From Bacillota bacterium (GTDB taxonomy: Bacteria > Bacillota > Clostridia > Acetivibrionales > DTU013): a stretch of 64,000 bases of DNA. The notes below the pieces were generated by a model. It saw nothing but the letters and a program-made list of their open reading frames with translations. It searched no databases and had not been told where the DNA came from. The translations under genes were made by a program, and so were the position numbers. This document shows positions 56,367-64,000 of the stretch, in pieces. How positions within the stretch are numbered: the stretch's first letter is position 1; the number at the start of each line of letters is the position of its first letter. The stretch spans positions 124,001 to 188,000 of the forward strand of contig JAEZCO010000087.1 of assembly GCA_023433505.1 (NCBI GenBank), in the 5' to 3' direction.

Positions 56367-57011
56367 TCATAATTTCCGGGGATTTATTCCAAGCTCACGA
56401 TGTTTTAAATATAGTAATATTATATAGGTCCAATCAAATATAAACGTCGATATAGCTAAGAAAACAATCAGTTTTGTAGGCAAAAAAATAATAAACAGTA
56501 TCGACGGCATCAAAGTACCTAACATCTTAAAAATTGCAATATACATTGACTGTCCTGCTATGCTGTTTCTTCTAAGAAGTAATCGTATGAAAAGTATGGA
56601 CATCATGAGATTTTGTAAATATGCGGCATATTTTCCCAGATAATCATGAAATTCCGTGATCGAAAACAGAACTGTCAAAAAGCCGATTCCTAAGGAGAAT
56701 AAAAAAGCGGGGTAGAAAAGGCATCCGGGCAACATTTTTTCGAACTCCTTCTTCCCGAATGCTAAAAACTGCAGCAATATGATACTATCAAGAAAAAACC
56801 AGATCATATTGATTACATACAGACCCACCGGATACGGATATATGAAAGAAAATATGAATTCCGATGAAAGGTTTGCACAAATTGCAGCCATTGGCATACC
56901 ATAGGTTTTATCCTGGAAACCCTTTTTAATGATAAGAATATATGCTATGGACCAAAAAACGCCGGTACATGCTACCAGAGCTAATGAAAGGAACAGAACA
57001 GTATATGACAT
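56367..57011 (-). CDS. Membrane protein resembling Pyr4/PaxB-type transmembrane terpene cyclases
   Basis: The 214-residue protein has about seven hydrophobic helices. The segment YGMPMAAICANLSSEFIFSF (37-56), then FIYPYP and WFFLDSIILLQ (71-81), fits the pattern of Pyr4-family cyclases: a helix with N-x-x-W/S-E-F-x-x-S-F-x-Y-P and a D-x-I-x-L-Q helix. The two acids essential in Pyr4 (Glu63, Asp218) have candidate equivalents Glu51 and Asp193 (FDWTY). These enzymes cyclise epoxy-prenyl substrates in fungi; bacterial relatives exist but are uncharacterised. No prenyltransferase or epoxidase gene is nearby. Start near 57011; weak ribosome binding site. The family assignment rests on motif resemblance only; an unrelated membrane protein is the alternative. 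Confidence 0.45.
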   Translation of the reverse strand: MSYTVLFLSLALVACTGVFWSIAYILIIKKGFQDKTYGMPMAAICANLSSEFIFSFIYPYPVGLYVINMIWFFLDSIILLQFLAFGKKEFEKMLPGCLFYPAFLFSLGIGFLTVLFSITEFHDYLGKYAAYLQNLMMSILFIRLLLRRNSIAGQSMYIAIFKMLGTLMPSILFIIFLPTKLIVFLAISTFIFDWTYIILLYLKHRELGINPRKL

Positions 57012-57271
57012 AAAACCTCATAATTCAGAACTTCCTATACTATAAATATCCATTAACATAAATAAATGTGCCTATTTACATATTTCCGCATGGAAAAATT
57101 TTTAACATATGCTCCAGATGGAAACTCTGTTCTAACTGAAGCCTTGGATAACTGATATATTCTATGCCATACCTCGTCATGGCATTTTACGCAGCTCTTG
57201 TATAAAATGCGGCCGTATACTATACTATACTATAGATGCTGTCAATCTACTAAAAGGCAGGTGTTAGAATC

Positions 57272-57463
57272 CTGAAAGGCCGGGAAGATTTATTGTTCGA
57301 CTTGAAATTGGTTGATAATCTGGTTGGTATTACCTTTGGCAAGCCAGACCTCAGATTTTATTTAGCAGGGGGATCTGCCTGCATTATTGCGGGATATATT
57401 GACAGGATGAATCTGGAACGCTTCAGGGAACTGTTTGAAAATTCGGGAGAAGCTTATGTATAG
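57272..57463 (+). CDS. Short ORF with nucleotidyltransferase-like GGSA motif (possible remnant)
   Basis: An open frame of up to 63 residues (CTG at 57272 with AGGTG 8 bases upstream; TTG at 57293 is an alternative start). It reads ITFGKPDLRFYLAGGSACII and ends before MNLERFRELFENSGEAYV. The FYLAGGSACIIAGY segment resembles the first strand-helix of the nucleotidyltransferase fold (AbiEii/DUF6036-like), but the rest of the domain is missing. Its stop overlaps the next ORF's ATG by 8 bases, so the two are coupled. Upstream is TATACTATACTATACTATAG, a run of -10-like hexamers. Could be a truncated gene or a small antitoxin-like protein. Confidence 0.35.
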   Translation: MKGREDLLFDLKLVDNLVGITFGKPDLRFYLAGGSACIIAGYIDRMNLERFRELFENSGEAYV

Positions 57464-57878
57464 GGTAGTAATGGCAAGCACATTATACTATGAAAATTTT
57501 ATGAGGCAGTCAAAGACACGTTATGGGCTTATCAGGCCTTTTATGTTACTGGTTGACAGCGCCAGGTTCCGCGATTCCCAAAAAAGCGTCTCCGCAGACT
57601 ATTTAAACCTCTGTGACATCATTGGCAGGATGCGCGAACTGTACCAAAGCGGCGAATCCATATATCACCACTTTGGTATGCTGCTGGAAGAACTGCAGAT
57701 ACTGGGCTTTGCTGTCAGAGACATGAGTGCAACCGGTACTACGGAGGCAGGCAGATTAAAAGATCAGATAGACTTATTGCTTCAATTTTTAGCTTTCAGG
57801 TATCCATTTGATGAGTTTGACAACAAAGTCGGAGTGCATGACATAAATACAGGCAAATACATTTTCGTGCAGCCATGA
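57456..57878 (+). CDS. Hypothetical protein (140 aa), coupled to the short ORF
   Basis: From the ATG at 57456 (GGGAGA 6 bases upstream) the protein is 140 residues, mostly helical: RYGLIRPFMLLVDSARFRD, then ADYLNLCDIIGRMRELYQSGES, ILGFAVRDM and a C-terminal RYPFDEFDNK. I do not recognise a family. Coupled with the short nucleotidyltransferase-like ORF and bounded by direct repeats, it may be a small defence or toxin-antitoxin-like module, but nothing proves this. Confidence 0.5.
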   Translation: MYRVVMASTLYYENFMRQSKTRYGLIRPFMLLVDSARFRDSQKSVSADYLNLCDIIGRMRELYQSGESIYHHFGMLLEELQILGFAVRDMSATGTTEAGRLKDQIDLLLQFLAFRYPFDEFDNKVGVHDINTGKYIFVQP

Positions 57879-57959
57879 AGCAGTATGTTTACATAAGGCT
57901 GCCTTTTCCAGGCTGGAAAAGCTCGTTGTGACCGGTAAATAACCATAACATTTTGCTGC

Positions 57960-58070
57960 GACAGGATATTGGGATATCTTCAGCTTTTTGTAAACTACAA
58001 AGCGTGTATTTATTTTAGTACAACTGTGAAAAGATTAACCAAAAAAGACAACTCATCCTATCCGGTGAGT
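57960..58070. repeat. Flanking direct repeat of the 56-58 kb islet, right copy (E2)
   Basis: Matches E1 at 56221: GATATTGGGATATCTTCA, TGTATTTATTTTAGTACAA and CTGTGAAAAGATTAACCAAA. It leads into a terminator hairpin shared with the fucosidase gene. The islet between the copies is 1.6 kb. Confidence 0.65.
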
Positions 58071-58074
58071 TGTC
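58041..58074 (-). terminator. Terminator of the GH29 gene
   Basis: GACAACTCA / TGAGTTGTC perfect 9-bp stem (58047-58055, 58066-58074) followed on the minus strand by TTTTTT. It overlaps the E2 repeat. Confidence 0.8.
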
Positions 58075-58089
58075 TTATAGGTCAAGTGC

Positions 58090-59058
58090 TTATTTTCTTA
58101 CCAGCCATTTTTCGGGCAATTCAATCAATTCCGGCATTTTACGGTAGCTTTCTCCGACCTTCCCGAAACGCTCCAGGAGATTGTTATCGATATATCCATG
58201 CCGGTTGGGAGAAGCATTTAAGATAAACGTCACGTTTTTTTCATTCATTTTCCGGATCATGTCAAGAGCCCAGTCGGCAGGCTTCAATTCGCTTTCGGTA
58301 TCGGCCTCACGCCAGAACCACTGTTTGGTCAGTATGTTACAGCTTGCGCCAGGCCCTTCAAAACCGTCCTCAACTTCCTGCCCTGCTGCATTTTCGTAGA
58401 AAACAATATCCGTATGATTCAAATTGCTTTCACAGCTGATATTCATCAGGAGACAGTCCGGCTGAAGACTTTTGACCATCCCGTCAATTTCCTCAAAGGG
58501 AAGATTCTCATAGCTGGGTCCCCCCCAATGGGCATGCCAGCCGTCGCAAATTATAAACGGGATCTTTCCATATCCCGTAAGAACTTCCGTCAGTTGGTTT
58601 TTAATGAATTGCTTGTCTTCCGGCGTACACTTTTTTCTGCCGATCCGGTGATGAAGGTCAAGCATGGAGAAGTATATTCCCGCAGTGATGCCTTCCTCCC
58701 GGAATGCCGTGAGATATTCCCTGACAACATCGGTTTTGACTGCTCCGTTCTTCACCGAATGCTCCGTATAGGCGCTGGGCCATAGGTCAAAGCCTTCATG
58801 ATGCTTGATTGTCAATGCCGCAAACTCCATTCCTGCTGATTTCGCAGCTCTGGCCCATTGGCGGCAGTCAAGCCTGCCGGGATTCCAGTCCTTCGGATTA
58901 AACGGAAACTGCCTTGGAAGGCCGTCATTTTCATACCCGTATTCCCAATCTACCGTTTTTCCTGTGGCAAACTGGAAAGTGGCGCTGTTAAAGTGGATAA
59001 ACATGCCGAAGCGCATATTGACAAATTTCTTTTGCAGTTCAATCAAATGATTTATCAT
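58090..59058 (-). CDS. GH29 alpha-L-fucosidase-like glycoside hydrolase
   Basis: The 322-residue protein (ATG at 59058, GAGGAATTT upstream) has the GH29 core without a signal peptide, so it is cytoplasmic: MRFGMFIHFN (16-25), KHHEGFDLWPS (86-96) and the nucleophile region IICDGW (Asp173). It would remove alpha-L-fucosyl residues from oligosaccharides after import. It lacks the C-terminal carbohydrate-binding part of many fucosidases. It is on the same strand as, and downstream of, the Lpl-type ABC transporter. Specificity (fucose vs galactose) is not fixed by sequence. Confidence 0.82.
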   Translation of the reverse strand: MINHLIELQKKFVNMRFGMFIHFNSATFQFATGKTVDWEYGYENDGLPRQFPFNPKDWNPGRLDCRQWARAAKSAGMEFAALTIKHHEGFDLWPSAYTEHSVKNGAVKTDVVREYLTAFREEGITAGIYFSMLDLHHRIGRKKCTPEDKQFIKNQLTEVLTGYGKIPFIICDGWHAHWGGPSYENLPFEEIDGMVKSLQPDCLLMNISCESNLNHTDIVFYENAAGQEVEDGFEGPGASCNILTKQWFWREADTESELKPADWALDMIRKMNEKNVTFILNASPNRHGYIDNNLLERFGKVGESYRKMPELIELPEKWLVRK

Positions 59059-59134
59059 CACAAATTCCTCGATGGTTTAAATTATTTAACACAAAGGGGC
59101 CGTCTCAAAACAGGAAATCTGTAGTTTTAAGGAT

Positions 59135-59250
59135 AAAAAGATGCTGCGGCGATCATTGATCGTCCTCCAAAGTCCTTCCAGGATGGGCGACCAGTGGTCG
59201 CCCCTACACTAGATTCCTTTTTATGCCAATGACAATTGTTTTAAGACAGC
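59135..59250. repeat. Dispersed palindromic repeat, family A, copy 4 (reverse orientation)
   Basis: GCGATCATTGATCGTCC, CCTTCCAGGATGGGCGACC-AGTGGTCGCCCCTACAC and TTCCTTTTTATGCCAATG match the reverse complement of copies 1 and 3. Lies between the fucosidase and binding-protein genes. Confidence 0.75.
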
Positions 59251-59274
59251 CCCTCCTTCCATTATGACTTTGAA

Positions 59275-60954
59275 TTATTTAGCACCGTATGTCCTGTCAT
59301 AAGCTGTTTGATATGTTGAGAGCAAGGTGTCGAGCTTATATTTATTTTTTAGGTCATCCAGATAGGAATTCCAATCCTTGTCCAGATCCATAGCCCCTGT
59401 AATAAACTTAAATACGATTTCATCATAGTATTTATTGAATTCTGTCCTCAGAATGGAAGATTGATTATACTCCTCTTCAGTCAGCTTTAAAGTAGGAAGA
59501 GCATATTTATCTGCAGCGTAAGGTTCATACAAGTCTCTTGTGGTAACATGCAGCATGTACTCCATTCCGTCTGCGGACCAGAGGTCCAGGTCCTGCGGTA
59601 CAGACTGTCCCATTCTCCACTCTTTGCTGAAGTTAAAGATACCCATCTGCGTCCAGCAGTCGTTTCTGGTTTTTCCGACATCGCCGCCGTACGACTTGAT
59701 TGCTGTCCAGAGAGCTTGATTTCCGTTAAAATCCTTTTCGCCGTCATCGGCCTTTTTCCATGCAACGCCTTCTACACCGTTAAATACGGTAGCCGTTGCT
59801 TCATTAGTATAGAATGCATCACCCCATTGTATGGCAAGGTCAGGATCCTTACAGGAAGAAGTAACAACGAAAGCGCCTGTGGACGGAAGCTGCAGGTAGC
59901 TGCCTGCGTACTGTACACCCTCCGGTCCCTTGAGAGGGGCGATGGGACGGAACATCCTGTATCTGTCTCCCCCGATTTCACTAAGAACGCCTCCATACCC
60001 TGCTGTGGTTGCTCCTACGATTGCGGCGTCGGGGTTCTCAACAAGTTTTCTCAACTGATCGTTTTTCTGCGTTAAAGTCCCTTCATACAGCAAGCCCTCT
60101 TTGTAAAGCTTGTTCAAATAACGGAGTGCTTCCTTGAAACGGTCATCCGTCATGCCGTTGCTTACCTTTTTGCTGTCATCCAGACCAAAGCCCTGCTGAT
60201 AGGTGTCAAAGTAGAGGAAGGAATCGATAAGGAAAGGGATACTTTGAGCATACCAACCGTCTGTACATCCTGTCAAAGGTATCTCATCAGCTTTTCCGTT
60301 TCCGTTGGGATCCTTTTCCTTGAAAGCCTTCAACACAGTATAGAAATCTTCTGTGGTTTTAGGATACTCCAATTTCAACGTCTGCAGCCAGGTGTCGTTA
60401 ATCCACATCTTATCGGCTCTGGAGCAGTGGTAGCATGGGTTGAAAGTAGGCAGACCGTATATATGGCCGTCTACTTCTTTAATAAGCGACAAACCCATAT
60501 CATACTCGGAAATTGCCTTTTTTAAGTTCGGAGCGTTTTTGTCAATCAGCTCATCCAGTGGGATAAGTACCTTGTCCTGGATTCCATAGGTATTAATCTG
60601 GGCACTGGTTACGGCGCAGTTGAAGAAAATGTCGGGAAGATCTCCTCCAGCCAGCATTAGCGCAACTTTTTCGTTGACATTTTCCAGTGGAATCTGATCA
60701 TAGTTTACCTTGATACCCGTAGTTTTCTCCAGCCATTTGGAAGTGTCATTGGTGTTCATATCCTCTACCACCGTCGGTTTTGCAACCACGATATGGAGAG
60801 ACTTTTCACCTGTGGAGACAGTGTTACTCTGGCCAGCTGCGGTACCGGTATTTTCCGTTGAACCTGCATTTCCGTTTGCGGAGCCGCAGGCTGACAGAGC
60901 CAGCATCGCAGACATCAGGACTGCAGACACCTGCAACAACCCTTTTAGTTTCAT
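59275..60954 (-). CDS. Extracellular solute-binding lipoprotein (Lpl/LipO type)
   Basis: The 559-residue lipoprotein has a lipobox LSACGS (Cys23), an acidic/Gly-Thr-rich linker and a family 1 binding-protein fold (DIFFNCAVTSAQ, GLPTFNPCYHCSRADKMW, GTLTQKNDQLR). Its length (about 560) and pattern match the large binding proteins of YtcQ/LplA type that take complex glycans or aldouronates. It follows lplC on the same strand. The neighbouring GH29 enzyme suggests fucosylated oligosaccharides. Start after GGGAGGAAAAACA. Confidence 0.85.
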   Translation of the reverse strand: MKLKGLLQVSAVLMSAMLALSACGSANGNAGSTENTGTAAGQSNTVSTGEKSLHIVVAKPTVVEDMNTNDTSKWLEKTTGIKVNYDQIPLENVNEKVALMLAGGDLPDIFFNCAVTSAQINTYGIQDKVLIPLDELIDKNAPNLKKAISEYDMGLSLIKEVDGHIYGLPTFNPCYHCSRADKMWINDTWLQTLKLEYPKTTEDFYTVLKAFKEKDPNGNGKADEIPLTGCTDGWYAQSIPFLIDSFLYFDTYQQGFGLDDSKKVSNGMTDDRFKEALRYLNKLYKEGLLYEGTLTQKNDQLRKLVENPDAAIVGATTAGYGGVLSEIGGDRYRMFRPIAPLKGPEGVQYAGSYLQLPSTGAFVVTSSCKDPDLAIQWGDAFYTNEATATVFNGVEGVAWKKADDGEKDFNGNQALWTAIKSYGGDVGKTRNDCWTQMGIFNFSKEWRMGQSVPQDLDLWSADGMEYMLHVTTRDLYEPYAADKYALPTLKLTEEEYNQSSILRTEFNKYYDEIVFKFITGAMDLDKDWNSYLDDLKNKYKLDTLLSTYQTAYDRTYGAK

Positions 60955-61030
60955 TGTTTTTCCTCCCTTTAGAATTTAGTTTATATGATACAAGGTGTAA
61001 TTTATACACGCTGTAACACTCTTTAAGCAC

Positions 61031-61921
61031 TCAGCCTTTCATAGACCCCATCATGACGCCTTTTACAAAATATTTCTGTATAAAGGGATAAAGTATCAGC
61101 AGGGGAGCACTGGAAATCACAATCAACGAATATTTCAAAACATCCACCAGCCCCTGTTTCAGAATGAGCTCACTCATATTGACCGTCATCGTTGAAGTTA
61201 CCGAATTCATAATCAAGATATCCCGAAGGACAATCTGCAAGGGATACATCTTCAAATCCTTCAAAAAAATCATTGCAAAGAAATAGGAATTCCACTGTCC
61301 CACCACATTGTAAAGAATCAGGACGGCCAGTATGGAGCCGGAAAGAGGCAGGATCATGCGGAACAATTTGCCGAAGTGGGAGCAGCCGTCAATTTCGGCA
61401 GACTCGATCATTTCTTCGGGAATTGCCGTTTGAATATGGGTACGCATCAGGATAATATGAAATACATTGAGTGCGACCGGTACAACCACTGCCCAGCGGG
61501 TATGCAGCATTCCCACATTTCTGACGACCAGATAAAAAGGAATCAGGCCCCCGGAAAACAGCGTAGCAAAAATAAACAACCGAGAAAAGATATTCCTTCC
61601 CGCCAATTTTTTACGGGAAAGCGGGTAGGCGGCACAAACCGTCACAATTATGCTGATGATAGTTCCTGAAACGGCATAGAAAATTGTATTCATGTACCCG
61701 GAGATGATCAGCTTGTTTTTAAATACCTGTTCATAGGCAAAAAGGGTCGGACGGACAGGCCAAAGCCATACCTTGCCTGAGATGACGTCGACGGAAGTGC
61801 TGAAAGAAGCACTGACAACGTAGATCAAAGGATACAGGACGACAAGGCCGCTGAGTAAAAGCAGCAAGTGGACTAAAACATCAAAAACGGTATCTCCGGC
61901 AGAACCTCTAATTTTTTTCAT
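61031..61921 (-). CDS. Carbohydrate ABC transporter permease, LplC/YtcP type
   Basis: From the ATG at 61921 (GGAGG 8 bases upstream) the protein is 296 residues with six membrane helices and the binding-protein-dependent permease EAA loop (ESAEIDGCSHFGKLF). The 61942 and 61936 starts overlap the previous gene's stop. Ends GVMMGSMKG, the usual end of this family. It pairs with LplB; no ATPase is encoded here, as usual (MsmX-type shared ATPase). Confidence 0.88.
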   Translation of the reverse strand: MKKIRGSAGDTVFDVLVHLLLLLSGLVVLYPLIYVVSASFSTSVDVISGKVWLWPVRPTLFAYEQVFKNKLIISGYMNTIFYAVSGTIISIIVTVCAAYPLSRKKLAGRNIFSRLFIFATLFSGGLIPFYLVVRNVGMLHTRWAVVVPVALNVFHIILMRTHIQTAIPEEMIESAEIDGCSHFGKLFRMILPLSGSILAVLILYNVVGQWNSYFFAMIFLKDLKMYPLQIVLRDILIMNSVTSTMTVNMSELILKQGLVDVLKYSLIVISSAPLLILYPFIQKYFVKGVMMGSMKG

Positions 61922-61935
61922 ACTGGTTTCCTCCA

Positions 61936-62898
61936 TTACCAAAGACTGATTTCACTGGTGCGACGGGCTATCCGGTTCACTACTACGATAAATACGGTAT
62001 TGACGACTGAATTGAAAAGCCCTACAGCGGCGGAATACCCATAGTCCAGGTTAATCAGGCCCATTTTATAGGTATAGGTGGACAGCACCTCGGATACCCC
62101 CATGTTGGCTGTGTTCTGCATGAGGTAGATTTTCTCAAAGCCGACACTCATGATGGAACCGCAGCTTAGAATAAACATGATCGTAAAGGTGGGTACGATA
62201 AAAGGCAAATCGATAAACCAGATTTTCTGTAAGCGGTTTGCACCGTCAATAGTAGCCGCCTCGTATAGAGATTGATCAATACTGGTTAAAGCCGCTATAT
62301 ATATAATTGCGCTAAACCCTGTAACCTGCCAGATACCCGACCAGACATAGATGGATCTGAACATCCCTTCCTTTGCCATAAAATCAATGGGTGTGAGGCC
62401 TATTGCCCGGATCAGGTTATTGGCTACACCGTTTTTAAGGTCCAGGAGCTGCAGGATGATAGAAACCATAACTACCGTAGAAATGAAGTAAGGCGCATAG
62501 GTTATCATTTGAATGCTTTTCTTAAATCTTACATTACGGCATTCATTTAACAGGATCGCCAGCAAAATGGGAAAAGGAATCCCGGCAATTAAGGAATAAA
62601 GACTGATGAACACGGTATTCTTTACCGTATTTACAGCGGAAGGAGTTGTAAAGAATCGTACAAAGTTCTCCAGACCGATCCATTTGCTTCCCCAGACCCC
62701 TCGAACGGGGCTGAATCTTTCAAAAGAAATCAGGACTCCATACATTGGCCAATAGCTAAAGATAAGTAGAAAAACCAAAGGGATGGATAGAAGGACATAT
62801 AACTGCCAGTCGGAAAGCAGTCTTTTAATGAGAGGTGAACGGTAAGCTTTTCCCATTCTTTTACCTGGGTCAGCCAAAGTGCCTTGGTTTGCGTACAT
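61936..62898 (-). CDS. Carbohydrate ABC transporter permease, LplB/YteP type
   Basis: The 320-residue permease has six membrane helices and the EAA motif EAATIDGANRLQKIWFIDL; N-terminal WQLYVLLSIPLVFLLIFSYWPMYG is the family's hallmark. First gene of the transporter operon: start after GAGGAGG with 8-base spacing. The divergent membrane sensor gene lies 305 bases upstream. Confidence 0.88.
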   Translation of the reverse strand: MYANQGTLADPGKRMGKAYRSPLIKRLLSDWQLYVLLSIPLVFLLIFSYWPMYGVLISFERFSPVRGVWGSKWIGLENFVRFFTTPSAVNTVKNTVFISLYSLIAGIPFPILLAILLNECRNVRFKKSIQMITYAPYFISTVVMVSIILQLLDLKNGVANNLIRAIGLTPIDFMAKEGMFRSIYVWSGIWQVTGFSAIIYIAALTSIDQSLYEAATIDGANRLQKIWFIDLPFIVPTFTIMFILSCGSIMSVGFEKIYLMQNTANMGVSEVLSTYTYKMGLINLDYGYSAAVGLFNSVVNTVFIVVVNRIARRTSEISLW

Positions 62899-62964
62899 GG
62901 ATACAACCTCCTCGGTGGTAGGTGAGATTACACCCTAAATGCTAAAACATCATGGGCCATTATT

Positions 62965-63087
62965 CAAGGTACAATTTTTAAACAGGGTAGAAATCACCCT
63001 GGTTCACAGCTAAAAACCCGCAAATGCACAGACTGCCCATGAAATGCTTACGATAAGGTGCAATTTTTGAGTAAGGTACAATATTTG
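62965..63087. promoter_or_regulatory. Direct repeats AAGGTACAATTTTT between the transporter and sensor genes
   Basis: AAGGTACAATTTTT (62966), AAGGTGCAATTTTT (63055) and AAGGTACAATATTT (63073; 18 bases after the second) are in the same orientation. TTGAGT (63067-63072) with TAAGAT (about 63089-63094) is a plausible weak promoter for the sensor. They may be sites of the sensor's cognate regulator. The 304-base gap shows nothing else. Confidence 0.4.
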
Positions 63088-63202
63088 ATAAGATATTGCC
63101 TTTTATGAAATTTGCCTCTATAGTTACATATAGAGGAGTTTTACGCCCGGACAACCATGACATTTCCAACCATAGGGTACACTTTGGCAGGGGGAGGACA
63201 AT

Positions 63203-64000
63203 TTGAAAAAAATTGTATTCAATAACAGTATTTTTCGGATATTTTTTAGTTCTTTTACCATCATTATGATATTTCCTATTTGCGTTTTGGTCGTCATCTA
63301 TTTCCAAACGGAAAAAACGGTGACGCAGGAAATCTATCATTACAATGAAGAGCTTTTGGGACAATGTATGAATTCCGCAGAAGACTTATTTGAAATTGTC
63401 GATAATACGCTGACCTCCCTTTCCTTTAACAGCAGTGTTCATGAGTATGTACTTGAAGCCGGCTCTTTCGAAGCTTCAAAAAATTTGGGCAAGACGAAAA
63501 CAGTATACCAATACATTTCGTCTTTTAATAATATCTTTAAATACTGTGGAATTATCGACCTGGCAATCTATGCGGATCAAAGCAAATCCATCGTCTCAAA
63601 ACTGACTCCCTATTCAAGAATACTGTACTATAATAAAATCATCCGCTATGAGGACGGTAACGATAAAACTTTTGAAGAACGGATGATGAAAAGCATTGGA
63701 AAGAATACGATACTGCCTTCCACTCCTCTCCAGGTATTTGACAGCCGGTATAATGCCATCACCTTTACTTATCCGATTATTACCGACTACAGTGTCAGCA
63801 AGTTAGGCAGCATTGCTGCATTCGTGGACACCAAAAAGGTTATGGATATCCTGAAAAGCATGAATTTGGGCGATACTGGCTTTGCTTATATCTCGGATGT
63901 AGACAACACTATACTGCTTCAGACCGGCGGAAGTGAAGTCAACGGATATGCCAACACCTCGCAAATACACTTAAACCGGAACGATTACATGATATTGTCA
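63203..64000 (+). CDS. N-terminal part of a membrane sensor (YesM-type kinase or membrane AraC regulator)
   Basis: The frame starts with TTG at 63203 (GGAGG, 5-base gap) and stays open to the window end: 266 residues. It begins MKKIVFNNSIFRIFFSSFTI with a transmembrane helix (about 9-31), then an extracellular sensor domain (about 35-260) with TVTQEIYHYNEELLGQC and GDTGFAYISDVDN, typical of Cache-type sensors next to Lpl transporters in Paenibacillaceae and Clostridia. The output domain is outside the window. It is divergent from lplB; a role in sensing the imported sugar is likely. Confidence 0.75.
   Translation, partial: MKKIVFNNSIFRIFFSSFTIIMIFPICVLVVIYFQTEKTVTQEIYHYNEELLGQCMNSAEDLFEIVDNTLTSLSFNSSVHEYVLEAGSFEASKNLGKTKTVYQYISSFNNIFKYCGIIDLAIYADQSKSIVSKLTPYSRILYYNKIIRYEDGNDKTFEERMMKSIGKNTILPSTPLQVFDSRYNAITFTYPIITDYSVSKLGSIAAFVDTKKVMDILKSMNLGDTGFAYISDVDNTILLQTGGSEVNGYANTSQIHLNRNDYMILS

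Noticed and set aside
56367..57011. AgrB-like or quorum-sensing membrane protein
   Set aside because: No AgrB cysteine/histidine protease motif and no adjacent AgrD-like peptide; the helix pattern fits Pyr4-like proteins better.
1..64000. CRISPR arrays, insertion sequences, prophage
   Set aside because: No regularly spaced repeats, transposase or phage genes were seen; the dispersed repeats are single intergenic palindromes.

Overview
The window looks like a chromosome segment of a strictly anaerobic, spore-forming Gram-positive bacterium of the class Clostridia. The evidence is strong AGGAGG-type ribosome binding sites with several TTG/GTG starts, a SleL-type spore cortex hydrolase, S-layer-homology and cohesin-like surface modules, a Gram-positive-style type IV pilus operon, folate-dependent one-carbon genes of the Wood-Ljungdahl methyl branch, and heterodisulfide-reductase (Hdr) and Flx electron-transfer proteins. 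I cannot fix the genus. No IS element, prophage or CRISPR array is visible, but intergenic regions hold at least four families of dispersed palindromic repeats.

Layout. 0-10 kb: the end of a sugar-type ABC binding protein, a LysM/GH18 spore hydrolase, a small zinc-ribbon protein, an acyl-CoA-ligase-like enzyme with an S41 protease, and RNA-modification enzymes (methyltransferase, RsuA-type pseudouridine synthase, RsmF/NSUN-type m5C methyltransferase). 9.6-10.3 kb: a membrane protein and XRE regulator pair with a clear operator/promoter. 10.6-27.7 kb: a 13-gene minus-strand type IV pilus operon (pilB, pilT, pilM, pilC, major pilin, minor pilins, pilN, pilO, PilX-like) that ends in a lipoprotein, a von Willebrand factor A protein and an SLH/cohesin-like protein. 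28.2 kb: tRNA-Glu(CTC). 28.4-33.9 kb: a citrate operon with a Re-citrate-synthase homologue, aconitase, a GntR/FadR regulator and a classical citrate synthase, behind a promoter with a palindromic operator. 34-37.7 kb: a chemoreceptor, an MBL-fold hydrolase and an ECF S component.

37.9-56.1 kb is the metabolic core: folD, fchA, fhs, focA, then a long minus-strand cluster in the order (5' to 3') split HdrA-like pair, metV, metF, hdrC, a 1484-residue HdrA-GltD-HdrA fusion, mvhD, flxC-, flxB- and flxA-like genes, focA, fhs. Together the genes would take formate through formyl-, methenyl- and methylene- to methyl-tetrahydrofolate. Methylene-THF reductase (MetFV) is set beside a flavin/iron-sulfur assembly that has both an NAD(P)-binding FlxA-like subunit and a GltD/NfnB-like NADPH module. 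No HdrB is present in the cluster. FolD lacks the cyclohydrolase lysine and a separate FchA is present, so those two steps are probably split. CODH/acetyl-CoA synthase is not in the window, so a full acetogenic pathway cannot be claimed.

56.2-58.1 kb is a small islet bounded by an imperfect ~100-bp direct repeat; it contains a protein resembling Pyr4/PaxB-type membrane terpene cyclases and two small coupled ORFs. 58.1-64 kb: a GH29 alpha-L-fucosidase-like enzyme, an Lpl-type ABC transporter (binding protein and two permeases) and the start of a divergent membrane sensor, probably a glycan-uptake locus.
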